Of a DNA stretch of 64,000 bases, positions 55,001 through 64,000 are shown piece after piece. The notes under the pieces were generated by a model. It was given only the letters and a program-made list of their open reading frames with translations. It ran no database searches and had not been told where the DNA came from. Position numbers and translations under genes: made by a program. Source of the DNA: Ilyonectria destructans. Taxonomy: Eukaryota > Ascomycota > Sordariomycetes > Hypocreales > Nectriaceae. Where the stretch lies: assembly GCA_020740775.1 (NCBI GenBank), contig JAHEWK010000006.1, forward strand, positions 1,736,001-1,800,000, in the 5' to 3' direction. The stretch's first letter is position 1; every line of letters begins with the position of its first letter.

Positions 55001-55098
55001 AAGATTCCCACGCATATATCTAGCCTTGCTTACGTGGGCATTCCTCGCCCCCGATTACCCGCGATAGCCCCGACCCTCTCGCATTCCGCGCCCTCACA

Positions 55099-58000
55099 AT
55101 GTCCTTCTCCAACAGTAGTGGTGGCACCCTCGCCCTTCCGTCACCAACGCACGCTCACCAGATCGATGTAACATCGGCCGTACGCACTCTGCGACGCTCC
55201 ATGTCCAGATCGCCCTCAAAGTTTATCACGCGAACCAACTCACAAAGCTCGGAGAGCCTTGAAGGCTCACACCATACCTCCCCACAGTCGCCCTGCCGGC
55301 GTTTCGGCTCAACACCACAACATCAACAACCTCTCCCATCAAACACCCGGTCGGCCCCGCCTTTCGGATCCTCCAACCACGCAACCGTCCCTCATCAGTC
55401 AATATTTGGCACTCCTTTCCGCCCTAGTGTCAGGCTTTCGCTCCGCTCCGCAAAGAAGTCTTCACCCTCAAGACCTCTTACACGAGCACGTGCATCGCCC
55501 AAGAGTCCCTTGAAGAGAGCGCTTATCAACGCACCGGACAACGGCAACTCCCTGCCATCCACGACACCCTCCTCCACTCCCGGTTCACCAGGACAGGAGA
55601 ACTTCACCCTCGCAGCGTCTAGCCCCGCCCGGCGCAAGAGTTGCGACATGCGACATAGTGTCCATCTGGACGTCTCTGGGTCGTCACAGTCCGCTTTCAA
55701 CACCCTCGACACTAATACCAACACCAACGCCAACAACAATAGCGATAACTACATGGTTTCAAATACCGGTTCGCTGAAGCGCAGTGATGCGACCATGAAT
55801 CTGGACCAACCCAGCCAAGGAAGCCCCGTGGCTAAGCGGCGGAGTTTGCACGGAATCACGGGTCTGGTCCAGAATGAGGACCAGAATATTTTTGGATCCA
55901 ACACCACCTCTTCTCAGAGCTTCTCCATTCATGAAGACTCTGGTTCTGAATATGAACTTTCAGGTGCTGGTGGTGCACCTCTTCGCGACCCACTGCCCTC
56001 CCCCACGCCGACCGCCAATGTTCCAAAGCGGTCATCCTCTTTGCGAAAGTCGACCCTCCAGCAAAGATACGGCGAACGGGGATCTTTGGGTAGGCGAACG
56101 GGCGAGCGACAGCTGGCTCAAATCAGCGCCGACTTCTCACCAGTCCGCAGTCGACCTCGTCTCTCCATGGACCAATTCGTCCCTCCACACGTTCGGGACA
56201 GTCCTTTCTCAACCTCAACCACCCCCCCTTCCAACCCGCCCAGCTACCTGATGGACAACAAAGCCCACCAACCCCACCCTCTCTCAAAGACCTTGTCCAC
56301 CTCCTCATCTGGGGGTAGTATCACGGAGGAGGCGCCATTTTTTGCGCCTGCGCCAAGGGTTTCTGATCGCCCGAGACCCCATCCATTTTCTAAATCTCTG
56401 CCGCTCAATGCGACGAGGCCGACACGTTCAAATGATCCTATGAGGTCAATGGCCACCCCTAACAAGTCGCAGCTGTGGGTGGGAGCCTTTAGCTCGACTG
56501 GTCTCATATCAAAGGTCAACCGCAACCCTGAGGAGGAGGCCGACAGAAAAATGGCCCCTCCCGACACTCCATGCAAGAAGCATTCAAACCCATTCGCTAC
56601 TTTCCCACCACCTGCCGGCAGCGCCATGAAGAAGAGGGGTAACAACCGAAACTCTTTTGCTGGCCTCCCTTCCACTCCTTTTAACCCCATATCTGGCCAG
56701 GCACCGAACACTTTTGGAAACCCTGGAAAGGGATTGGCCATATTCCAGCGCGGCAACTCTAGAAGCTCACGCCGTGGTAGTGTGCTGAGTCTGGATGGTG
56801 AGGAGCCTAGGCTCTTTGGGGAATGTATTGATCTCTCAAATTCCCTAGAGGGTGATGCCCCTCCTACCCCGACGAAGAACTCTATGACTCCCAGCCTGAG
56901 CAATCTCAGCAATGTCAGCGAACATTCGCTCGAGAGCCCTAGTGCCAACCGAACCTTGCCTCCTACCTCGGCTGTCCGTCCCATCATTTCCCGAGAATCA
57001 ACCTGTAAGTCGACCCTCGAGAAACCAATATTGTCAAGCACACCGAACGATGTATCATATCGATTGGCTCCCGTCAAATGTGGGAAGTATCCTACAATCG
57101 GCATTTCCTGTTCTTCGTTCAGCCGCTCAAGAGCCCGACGAGGCGTTTGTCCTCCGGCGCCTCTAAGCGCGGTTTCTATATCCCGTTCCCTCTCCACACA
57201 AGAAGTATATGCTAAGATGAATATTGTTGATTCAGCGAGCCCTGTTGATGGTCGACGAACTCCACAAACCCCCCAGGAGAGTTTATTACCCTTGGACACA
57301 AGCCGGTTGTCTATTTCCCAGGCGGGCGACGGCTATTCAGACAACATGCCGCCCCCAGTTACCCCAACAGCTGGGCGAGATTTCCGATCTTCCACAAGTC
57401 TCCTCGTCACCCCCGTCAACATCCGCACGAACAATGTTGATGTTGACACCAGCCTCTACTCTAGGTTCGACAAGGTTGACCAGATTGGCAAGGGCGAATT
57501 TTCGACTGTTTACCGAGTGACGAAGGTAGACCACCGACAGATGGCATTTGATGCATTGATTTCGACGACTCCTAGTGAGCGGTCACGTAGCCCGGCAAAG
57601 GGTGAGGTCTTTGCCGTGAAGAAGAGCAAGCAGCCTTATCAGGGCCCGAAAGACCGAGAGACGAAACTCCGAGAGGCCCAGATCTTGAAGGCTCTATGCC
57701 ACGCTGACCACGTGGTCAAGTATATTGATGAATGGGAACACAACCTTCATCTGTATATCCAGACCGAATTTTGCGAGGAAGGCACTCTTGATAAGTTCTT
57801 GGGAAATGTCGGACGGGGAGGACGATTGGACGATTTCCGCATCTTCAAGGTGCTGCATGACCTATCCTTGGTATGTGAATGGTTTGACAATTTGAGACTC
57901 ATTTGAAGCTAACATCGATTTAGGGATTGAAGGAAATCCATGAGGCTGGTTTCATGCATCTCGATCTGAAGCCAGCAAACATTCTGGTTACTTTTGAGGG

Positions 58001-58625
58001 AACTCTCAAGATCGGCGATTTTGGCCTCGCCCAGGCGTGCACATCTGCTCATGGAGTCGATGTCGAGGGCGACCGTGAATACATGGCGCCCGAGATGCTC
58101 AAAGGCAAGGTCGGGCAATCTGCCGATGTCTTTTCTCTTGGCCTCATCATCCTGGAAACCGCAGCCAACGTCGTGCTGCCGGACAACGGTCCCACATGGA
58201 TTGCTTTAAGATCGGGTGACCTTTCGGAAGTGCCTAGCCTCACCTGGACTCCGTCGATTGAGGTCCAGCGAGACGCTGCTGGCAACCCTACCGAATCTGT
58301 TCACAGCGACGAATTTTCGAGCGGAAAGACACACGACCCCAGCAACCTATTCGGCTCATATAAGCGATCGGAAATGGAGCATCCTCCCGACTTCATGGTC
58401 AACGCATTCGATCCTAGCTCTCTTGACTCCGTGGTTCGATGGATGACGGCACAGGAGCCTGGAGATCGATCCTCTGTGCAACAGGTGCTGGAGCTCGAGG
58501 GACTTCGATGGGTAGCAGATCATCGCGCTGCCCCTGCGACGGTGTACGAAGGAAGCTGGGGTCCCGCCGAGTTGTTCCCTGTGTCCATCGCCGGGGACAG
58601 CGACACTGAAATGACGGATGTTTGA
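55099..58625 (+). CDS. SWE1: Wee1/SWE1-type mitosis-inhibitor protein kinase
   Basis: Two exons, 55099-57870 and 57924-58625, give 1157 residues; the phase 0 intron has a gtatgt donor, a gctaac branch site and a tttag acceptor. The first 790 residues are disordered, rich in Ser, Pro and Thr with many S/T-P sites. The kinase domain follows: I-G-K-G-E-F-S-T-V-Y (about 797), F-A-V-K-K, H-L-D-L-K-P-A-N near 936, G-D-F-G-L-A and Y-M-A-P-E-M. The L-P-D-N-G-P-T-W and L-R-S-G-D-L-S segment after the activation loop is typical of Wee1. The enzyme phosphorylates the conserved tyrosine of the mitotic Cdk1 and delays entry to mitosis. Exon 2 follows immediately in frame. Confidence 0.93.
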
Positions 58626-59803
58626 AGAGATTTGCCACAGAGCGACAAGATGCGACGAGCTGGGTGATTACACACCCCTCTGGCTATCATGAGCGCCTGA
58701 TGGGCCTGTATAGGCGTTGGAATTATTGGTTCTTGTGCTGGAATACGTATGAGTGGATACGTGATTCCGGTGGTGGAATTGGCGACTGAAGCGACTCAGA
58801 GAAAACATCACATCTTGCTGCACATGGTTAGACTTTCTACCATGACACGATACGACGATACTACGACATCTGGACGACAGCAGGAGGCTGTTGCCTGCTA
58901 GGCGTTCTGTTTATTCGGTCGTTCTATGCTTCAGTCGGAAAACATTTGGTTTCTGGCAGCATAGCTTCGACACGACGACTGGAGCGACCTCCTTTTTTAT
59001 TATCTTTATCCAGCCAGCATACTTGCACGACCTGATTGAGGTACTTGCACGTTATGACGATGCGTGGCCATTACGGGCTGCATTGCGATTTGCATCTCGA
59101 GACCGAGATTGCGTGTATGAATTACATTTGAAGGATTAGACATGTTGGAATTACATGGTTACCAGGGGTAATAATCCAGATACGCAGGAGTTTGGGTGAT
59201 CATCTGCAAGAAGACTGCGGAGAGGAGGACAACACAAAAAGATGGCAGAGGCCAGAAAGACGAAAGAGCAAATGAAGGAAAGCACGAGAGACTTTGAGGC
59301 CTCGTGGCGGAACCATGTAGATTATATAAATAATGGTGGGAGTGGAGGGCATTGGAAGGGCACTGGAAGGCATTGGAATGACCAGTGCCAGAGCAGCATC
59401 CAGGATCTCGAAGAGCACCTGGAGGCGAGCTGATTTGATTGTTGATGACGATTCTGACGACGAAATGGCATGAATATGATATGACCAGTTCTCAACCATG
59501 AAACCTATTACTAAAAAATGATATTGCCCTTTGTGATATGATGGTTGAAATAATTGGATGGTTGAGGATGACAAAGCGGGACAGAGATAAAGGGTGTCGA
59601 TCAGGCACCGCGTATACCCGACGATTCGCGCGGGGCTCGCATGACCTTGAGGTAGTTAGTTGGGCAATTGATACGGAATACAGGATAAATCACTTGTTTA
59701 CCAGGACACCAACCTCTTTGAGGTACAGATTGGACCGATCTCGGCGTTTCCGATAAGAAAGCAACTCGCCTCGCTATAGAGCACGTATTCGTTACGTTTC
59801 ACC
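58626..59803. other. Intergenic region, nothing supported
   Basis: 3' flank of the kinase gene and promoter side of the FAD oxidoreductase. A 63-codon frame at 59242-59433 is Gly/His-rich and overlaps a minus-strand frame of 124 codons; neither shows a domain. Confidence 0.5.
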
Positions 59804-61298
59804 ATGGCCGTCGCTACACTGCTCGAGCAACAGGCAGAACTGCCCAGTGCGGAGAGCACCAAGTCGTACTGGCACCAAGAGCCATCCCAGACGCTGTTGG
59901 GGCACCGAACGACACAGGAGCTCCCAGCGGCTGCAGACATAGTTGTTGTGGGCAGCGGCATCACGGGGGCGTTTGCGGCACGGGAGCTTGTCAATGGCGG
60001 CAGGTCGGTGTTGATGCTTGAGGCGAGAGAGGCGTGTTGGGGGGCCACAGGACGGGTGAGTTTCACCTTGTAGGTCTGAGGTCTAGAGCCTGAAGTCCGG
60101 GGAATTGGAGACTCTCGATGCCATGCCAACATGACTGAGATTGGGAGACAAGAAGAACACTTGCTAATATCGACAATGACAGAACGGCGGCCATTGTCAA
60201 CCTCTCATCTACGCCGCTCCACCGCACATCTCCCGCTTCGAGCTGGCCACATATAGATTCCTACGAGACCTCGTCGCAGAGCACAACATCTCCTGTGACT
60301 GGGAAACTGTTGGCGGCGTCCATACGCTCCCAGACCGTGAGACGCTCGATTTAGTCACCAAGCATCTGGACCGCCTCAAGAAGGACTTCCCCGACCTCAC
60401 CGACGAGGCATCCCTCGTTACTGACCAGGACGAGCTGCAGAAGCTCCGGGTTCCAGAGGCCTTTGCTGCCGTGTACCAGCCCAGTGCTGCAAAGCTGTGG
60501 CCCTACAAGCTCGTGGCCTGGGTGCTAGAGCGCGTCCTTGCTGAGCACGGCCCCGAGACTTTCAACCTCCAGACAAAGACGCCCGTGGAGCATCTTCAGC
60601 GTGTCGATGACACCTGGGTCCTCCATACAGCTCGTGGCCAAGTCACTGCAAAAACCGTCGTGCTGGCCACCAATGCCTACACGTCCCGTCTGCTCCCCCA
60701 GCTTAGCGGCCTGCTTGTTCCCGTCCGCGGCCAAGTCTGCGCACTGAAACCCCCCGCTGATAGCCCAGCACTCGAGCATAGCCATGTCTGGGTGGCCCCC
60801 GGCGGCGATGACTACCTTGTCCAACGGCCTACCGGCGAGCTGATCCTCGGCGGCGAGCGGCTGAGCGTGGAGGATGGCCAGGTCGGCGTCTCGCGCGACG
60901 ACGACGTCGACCCCACCGTGGGCCGCCAGCTCCGTGCCGCCATGCAACACGCTGTGAAGCTGAAGACTCCGGGTCAGCCCGAGGACCCGACTCTCGCGGC
61001 TGCGTACGAGTGGACGGGTATCATGGGGTACTCGCGGGACGGGCATCCCTGGGTCGGCCGCGTCCCAGCCGGGCTGGGTGGCGCCGACGGGCTCTGGATC
61101 AGCGCCGGATACACTGGCCACGGCATGCCAGTTACGGCTCGGTGCGGCATCGCTGTGGCTGAGGAGATACTGGGACGTTCTGGCGGTGTAGAGCTTCCTA
61201 CTGAGTTCCGCATCGATGCCGGGAGGGCTGAGAGGGCCCAAGGAACCGTCCTGCCGACGACATTACTGGAGGAGATACGGGCGTTGGTCGTCGAGTAA
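59804..61298 (+). CDS. FAD-dependent oxidoreductase, DAO family
   Basis: Two exons, 59804-60055 and 60183-61298, give 455 residues. The phase 0 intron (gtgagt donor, gacag acceptor) splits the conserved G-A-T-G-R/N-G-G-H motif exactly. The Rossmann motif V-V-V-G-S-G-I-T-G is at 47-55. The DAO fold continues with V-L-A-T-N-A-Y-T and a C-terminal W-T-G-I-M-G-Y-S-R-D-G-H-P and Y-T-G-H-G-M-P, which lines the FAD. Relatives of the gamma-glutamylputrescine oxidase/OrdL type oxidise amines or N-methyl amino acids using oxygen. No PTS1 or signal peptide is evident. It converges on the acyl-CoA ligase gene. Confidence 0.9.
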
Positions 61299-61642
61299 AG
61301 GGGTTTATGACTGCGGACGCCTTGTTTTCGATACACGAGACATGATCAACAGTATCAGATAGAAACAGAACGATTATGATAAATGATGGCTGATGATATC
61401 CCGTCCTCCTTAAGACCCATTACTATCCATGTATCTCATAATACAACACTGTCATATAAACAAACTTACGAATGCACCACCTGCAGCAAACGCACTCAGA
61501 AGAATCACACACACTACCTCCACTTCCGCCTCTCCACCGGATTCTACTTTGTGTGCTACAGTCGAAGTGCAGACGTGTCAAGAGTCACGTCCTGCGGGAA
61601 GAAACCACACGGATTAGTAGGCTCGTACAAGGCGCCGCCAAC
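61299..61642. other. Convergent 3' intergenic region
   Basis: It holds the presumed 3' UTRs of the FAD oxidoreductase (+) and acyl-CoA ligase (-). Nothing else is seen. Confidence 0.55.
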
Positions 61643-63508
61643 TCACAGCTTGGGCCGCACCTCTCCGCCTTTACAAACCTCCCGCTTCGCTCGTTCGCGA
61701 AGCGTCTTGCGCAAAATTTTGCCAGACTGTGATTTCGGAGTTAGCTGGGTATCTCGGGAGTAAGGATGAAGGAGAGAGAATAGGGAGGAAAGTGAGACAA
61801 ATGGGAGCGCGGATAGGAGACATACAGGGATCTTGGGGATGGCGTCGATAAAAACCACTCCACCTGCCAGCCGCTTGTGCCGTGCGACGCGGGCGGCAAG
61901 CCAGGAGGCAATATCATCTTCTGTGGTGTCCTTGGCGTTGGGTGTCTTGACGACGTATGCCCGGGGAACTTCCTCGCCATCGATGATGACACCAATTACA
62001 GCCGCATCGGCAACATCATTCCGTTCTAATAGAAGCGCCTCAAGTTCGGCCGGGGCAACCTGGAGCCCCTTGACTTTGATCAGTTCCTTGACTCGATCGA
62101 CAATGTGGAAGAGTGTCCCCGGTGCGAACTCCTCCACATGGGCAACATCTCCGGTACGAAGCCATTGCGTGCCGTTCTCATCCATGACGAGTACCTCCTC
62201 AGTCGCGGCCGGATTGCGCCAGTATCCACGCATGATGGTCGGGCCTGTGAGCCAGAGCTCGCCGGGCGTGTTGGCATTGGTGATTTCGGCACCCGTCTCC
62301 AGATGCATTAACTTAGCTTGGCAATTAGCTACCAGCTCACCGACCGATGCATTGGATGGCCTCGTCGGGTCCCAAGAGAAGGCCATGCATGTGGCTTCCG
62401 TCATTCCCCAGCCCTGCTTAGCTATCGAGCCCCCCTTTGGTAACATGCTATTCACCTCGCGTTGAGTATCCTTGGACAGTGGCGCAGCGCCGCATGCAAT
62501 CATTTCAATGCTGCTGAGGTCGGCGCGGCGGGCGAGGGGATGTTTGGATAGGAGCACGAGGATTGGCGGGGCGGTAAAGAGCTTAGTGATGCGGAATGCT
62601 TGGATGTGAGCCAGCATCTTGGGGAAGTTGAAGGAGGGCATGACGTAGACGGGAACGCCTTCGTAGGGAAGGTAGTTGATGAAATATCCCATACTAAAGG
62701 CGTGAGACATGGGGAGAAAGCAGAGAGCTGCAGCGCGGCTTATCTTGTTCTTGTACTCGGGGTCTAGTTGGTTGAAATGGATTGCGCCAACGCCGTTGGC
62801 GACGTGGTTGTAATGCGATATCTCGACACCTTTTGGAACACCAGTCTGGATTGGCTGTTAGTAATGTGTGGTGAAGAATGAGAAGGGGAATATGTGCCAT
62901 ACCGTTCCTGAACTGTAGTTGAGGCCGCAAGTCACCTTCTTCGAGTCTTCTGGTTCAGCCCAGAAGAACTCATCCCCCATGGTTTGAGATGCGATCAGTT
63001 CTGTCCAATGTCTGCTGCCTTTCCGAGGCTTCGTCTCGACTTCTGAAGAGTCTGGAAGTGTAGAATCAAACATGAATACTCGATCATGGTTCATACCGAC
63101 TTGGGTTGCTGCTTCTAGCGCAACGTCGAAGTTGCTCTCTGCTGCGATCATCACACAAGCCCCGCTATCATTTAGCTGAAAGGCCAATTCGCGGGCTACG
63201 TACCCATGATTTGCTCCCGTGAAGACGGCTCCGGCCATCCAGACGCCCATTGCAATGACGGGGAAGAAGATGCTGTTCCCGGAGTAGAGCAACACGCGGT
63301 CGCCCGGTTTGATACCGTCATCTATTAGACCGACCGCAATGCGCTTGGCAAGGAGTCGGCCTTGGGCGTATGTTAAGAAGTGAGTCTCGGGCCGGTCAGC
63401 ATCAATCCAGGCCTTCTTGTCGGGAAGAGGCCCGGAAGGAGACCCGAAGACCCATTGCTGGATGGAGCAGTTGGGAACCGGCACTGAGAATCGGGATTTG
63501 ATGGGCAT
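61643..63508 (-). CDS. 4-coumarate-CoA ligase-like acyl-CoA synthetase
   Basis: Three exons, 63508-62903, 62845-61826 and 61726-61643, give 569 residues; both introns are phase 0. The first splice rebuilds the AMP-binding signature Y-S-S-G-T-T-G-V-P-K-G (198-208). Other ANL-family motifs are G-W-G-M-T-E-A-T, W-L-R-T-G-D-V, and the catalytic Lys545 in P-S-G-K-I-L-R-K, which the second splice (gtatgt donor, gctaac branch, cacag acceptor) rebuilds as I-P-K-I-P-S-G-K. The enzyme adenylates a carboxylic acid and passes it to CoA. The C-terminal P-K-L resembles a PTS1 signal, suggesting peroxisomes. The acid is not predictable; fatty or aromatic acids are likely. Confidence 0.92.
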
Positions 63509-63806
63509 CGTCGGATGCGACTATTCCCCAATGCTCAAAGAAGCGGCCTTGAAGATACGGTGAAGCGGGGAAGGAGAGCATGCCCTTCGGTTGATGCGCT
63601 TAGAAGTGAAATGCCCGCGTCGGTTCGGGGAGCCAAACGATGATAAGTAGTATACACGTCGTGCGACAAGCGATGAAAGCTCCTCGTCCTCGCGGCGCAA
63701 ACCCTTCCTGCTGCTGCCCCTGGGGTGAGTTCGCCTCCCGTCTTGGAAATATTTTCGAAAATAGAGTGCTTACGGTCTCAAGCTCTTAGTCTAGACACGC
63801 TGCTCA
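63509..63806. other. Promoter region of the acyl-CoA ligase
   Basis: Short region between the minus-strand ligase start and the partial frame at the right edge. No motif stands out. Confidence 0.5.
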
Positions 63807-64000
63807 ATGGCGAGATCTGATTGCCGCAGGATTCCCCTTCCGTTCTCGGACGTCGATGTCAAGCCAGACGAGACGACGGTCCAGGTGACAGAATCGATAT
63901 CTCGATGGGCCACGTTACTCGCCTCACCCCGTCAATGGTCACAATACCGATTCAATCGCTCGATTCAAATATCGTGTCCACACCGTAGAGTCGGAGGTGG
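63807..64000 (+). CDS. Possible partial gene at the right window edge
   Basis: An ATG at 63807 opens a frame with no stop to the end of the window (64 full codons). It has no recognised domain. It could be the first exon of a gene running right, divergent from the acyl-CoA ligase, or a chance frame. A gtgagt-like donor at about 63723 and a ctag at 63791-63794 upstream could belong to an alternative leader intron. Confidence 0.25.
   Translation, partial: MARSDCRRIPLPFSDVDVKPDETTVQVTESISRWATLLASPRQWSQYRFNRSIQISCPHRRVGG

Larger units (their letters stand above)
51147..55098. other. Four-kilobase non-coding stretch and Wee1-type kinase leader
   Basis: No gene is supported. A G/A/T-rich run of GGATGATGG-like units is at about 52629-52700, and ATGCC repeated three times is at 53081-53095. 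From about 53700 to 54780 the DNA is GC-rich then strongly pyrimidine-rich on the plus strand, with long but domain-free frames. The last 300 bases contain a 64-codon upstream frame before the kinase gene. This probably includes a long 5' leader. Confidence 0.5.

Noticed and set aside
56244..57299. A 351-codon minus-strand frame inside the kinase gene
   Set aside because: It is antisense to the low-complexity N-terminal half of the Wee1-type kinase and shows no domain; a shadow frame.
59242..59433. A 63-codon Gly/His-rich frame after the kinase
   Set aside because: Short, low complexity, opposed by a longer minus-strand frame, no domain.
60525..61241. A 238-codon minus-strand frame opposite the FAD oxidoreductase
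   Set aside because: It mirrors a well-supported GC-rich coding exon and has no domain of its own.
1..64000. CRISPR arrays, rRNA genes, transposons and secondary-metabolite backbone genes
   Set aside because: I looked for regularly spaced repeats, 5S rRNA-like sequence, transposase or reverse transcriptase motifs and polyketide or peptide synthase domains, and saw none.

Overview
The window is nuclear DNA of a filamentous ascomycete (Pezizomycotina). I infer Sordariomycetes, most likely Hypocreales, from the protein families and gene style. Genes are densely packed on both strands, most carry one to four introns of about 45-160 bp with GTANGT-type donors and CTAAC-like branch points, and the tRNA genes are dispersed. 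Family markers include a CFEM protein, a cerato-platanin, a HET-domain protein and a CIA84-like complex I assembly factor. Where the intact frame is interrupted I rebuilt the splice sites, so most CDS entries give exon coordinates.

Layout. 1-3.2 kb: no supported gene. 3.2-5.2 kb: CFEM/GPI cell-surface protein (+) facing a THEM6-like thioesterase-fold membrane protein (-). 5.5-5.65 kb: a degenerate tRNA-like Pol III element. 5.9-6.9 kb: a Gfd2/YDR514C-like DEDDh-type nuclease-fold protein. 8.0 kb: intron-bearing tRNA-Ala(AGC). 8.4-9.4 kb: DHDPS-family aldolase. 10.1-11.3 kb: homoserine kinase (THR1). 11.3-13.7 kb is empty, followed by a secreted cerato-platanin. 14.7-15.6 kb: an unknown protein with an in-frame stop that needs an unusual intron. 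17.1-18.5 kb: F-box protein, then tRNA-Thr(AGT). 19.7-21.3 kb: EamA-type transporter. 22.2-23.3 kb: aldo-keto reductase.

24.4-28.6 kb is an organelle and ribosome-assembly block: a PPR protein resembling CIA84, mitochondrial ribosomal protein bS18m, and, divergent from the latter, the U3 snoRNP protein IMP3. 29.7-32.5 kb: an HSL-type esterase and a METTL7-like methyltransferase. 32.7-35.8 kb: an ERCC6L2-like SNF2 ATPase. 36.1-38.0 kb: a HET-domain protein with a possible N-myristoylation site. 39.1-40.2 kb: a small single-pass membrane protein and an 89-aa mitochondrial-type protein. 41.5-42.3 kb: GPI11/PIG-F. 44.0-44.4 kb: PMP3, a 57-aa protein in three exons. 44.4-46.4 kb is AT-rich and empty. 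46.4-48.7 kb: ATG7, divergent from a dCMP deaminase (49.9-51.1 kb). 51-55 kb is a long non-coding stretch ending in a pyrimidine-rich leader with a uORF in front of a Wee1/SWE1-type kinase (55.1-58.6 kb). 59.8-63.5 kb: a DAO-family FAD oxidoreductase converging on a 4CL-like acyl-CoA ligase ending in a PTS1-like tripeptide. An open reading frame runs off the right end.

Most of the window is housekeeping: amino acid and nucleotide synthesis, autophagy, cell cycle, GPI anchors, mitochondrial and ribosomal assembly. Between these genes lie surface, effector-like or recognition genes (CFEM, cerato-platanin, HET) and small metabolic genes. I found no transposon, CRISPR array, rRNA gene or secondary-metabolite backbone enzyme. 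I also found no convincing new multi-gene system. The best leads are single-gene oddities listed in the findings.
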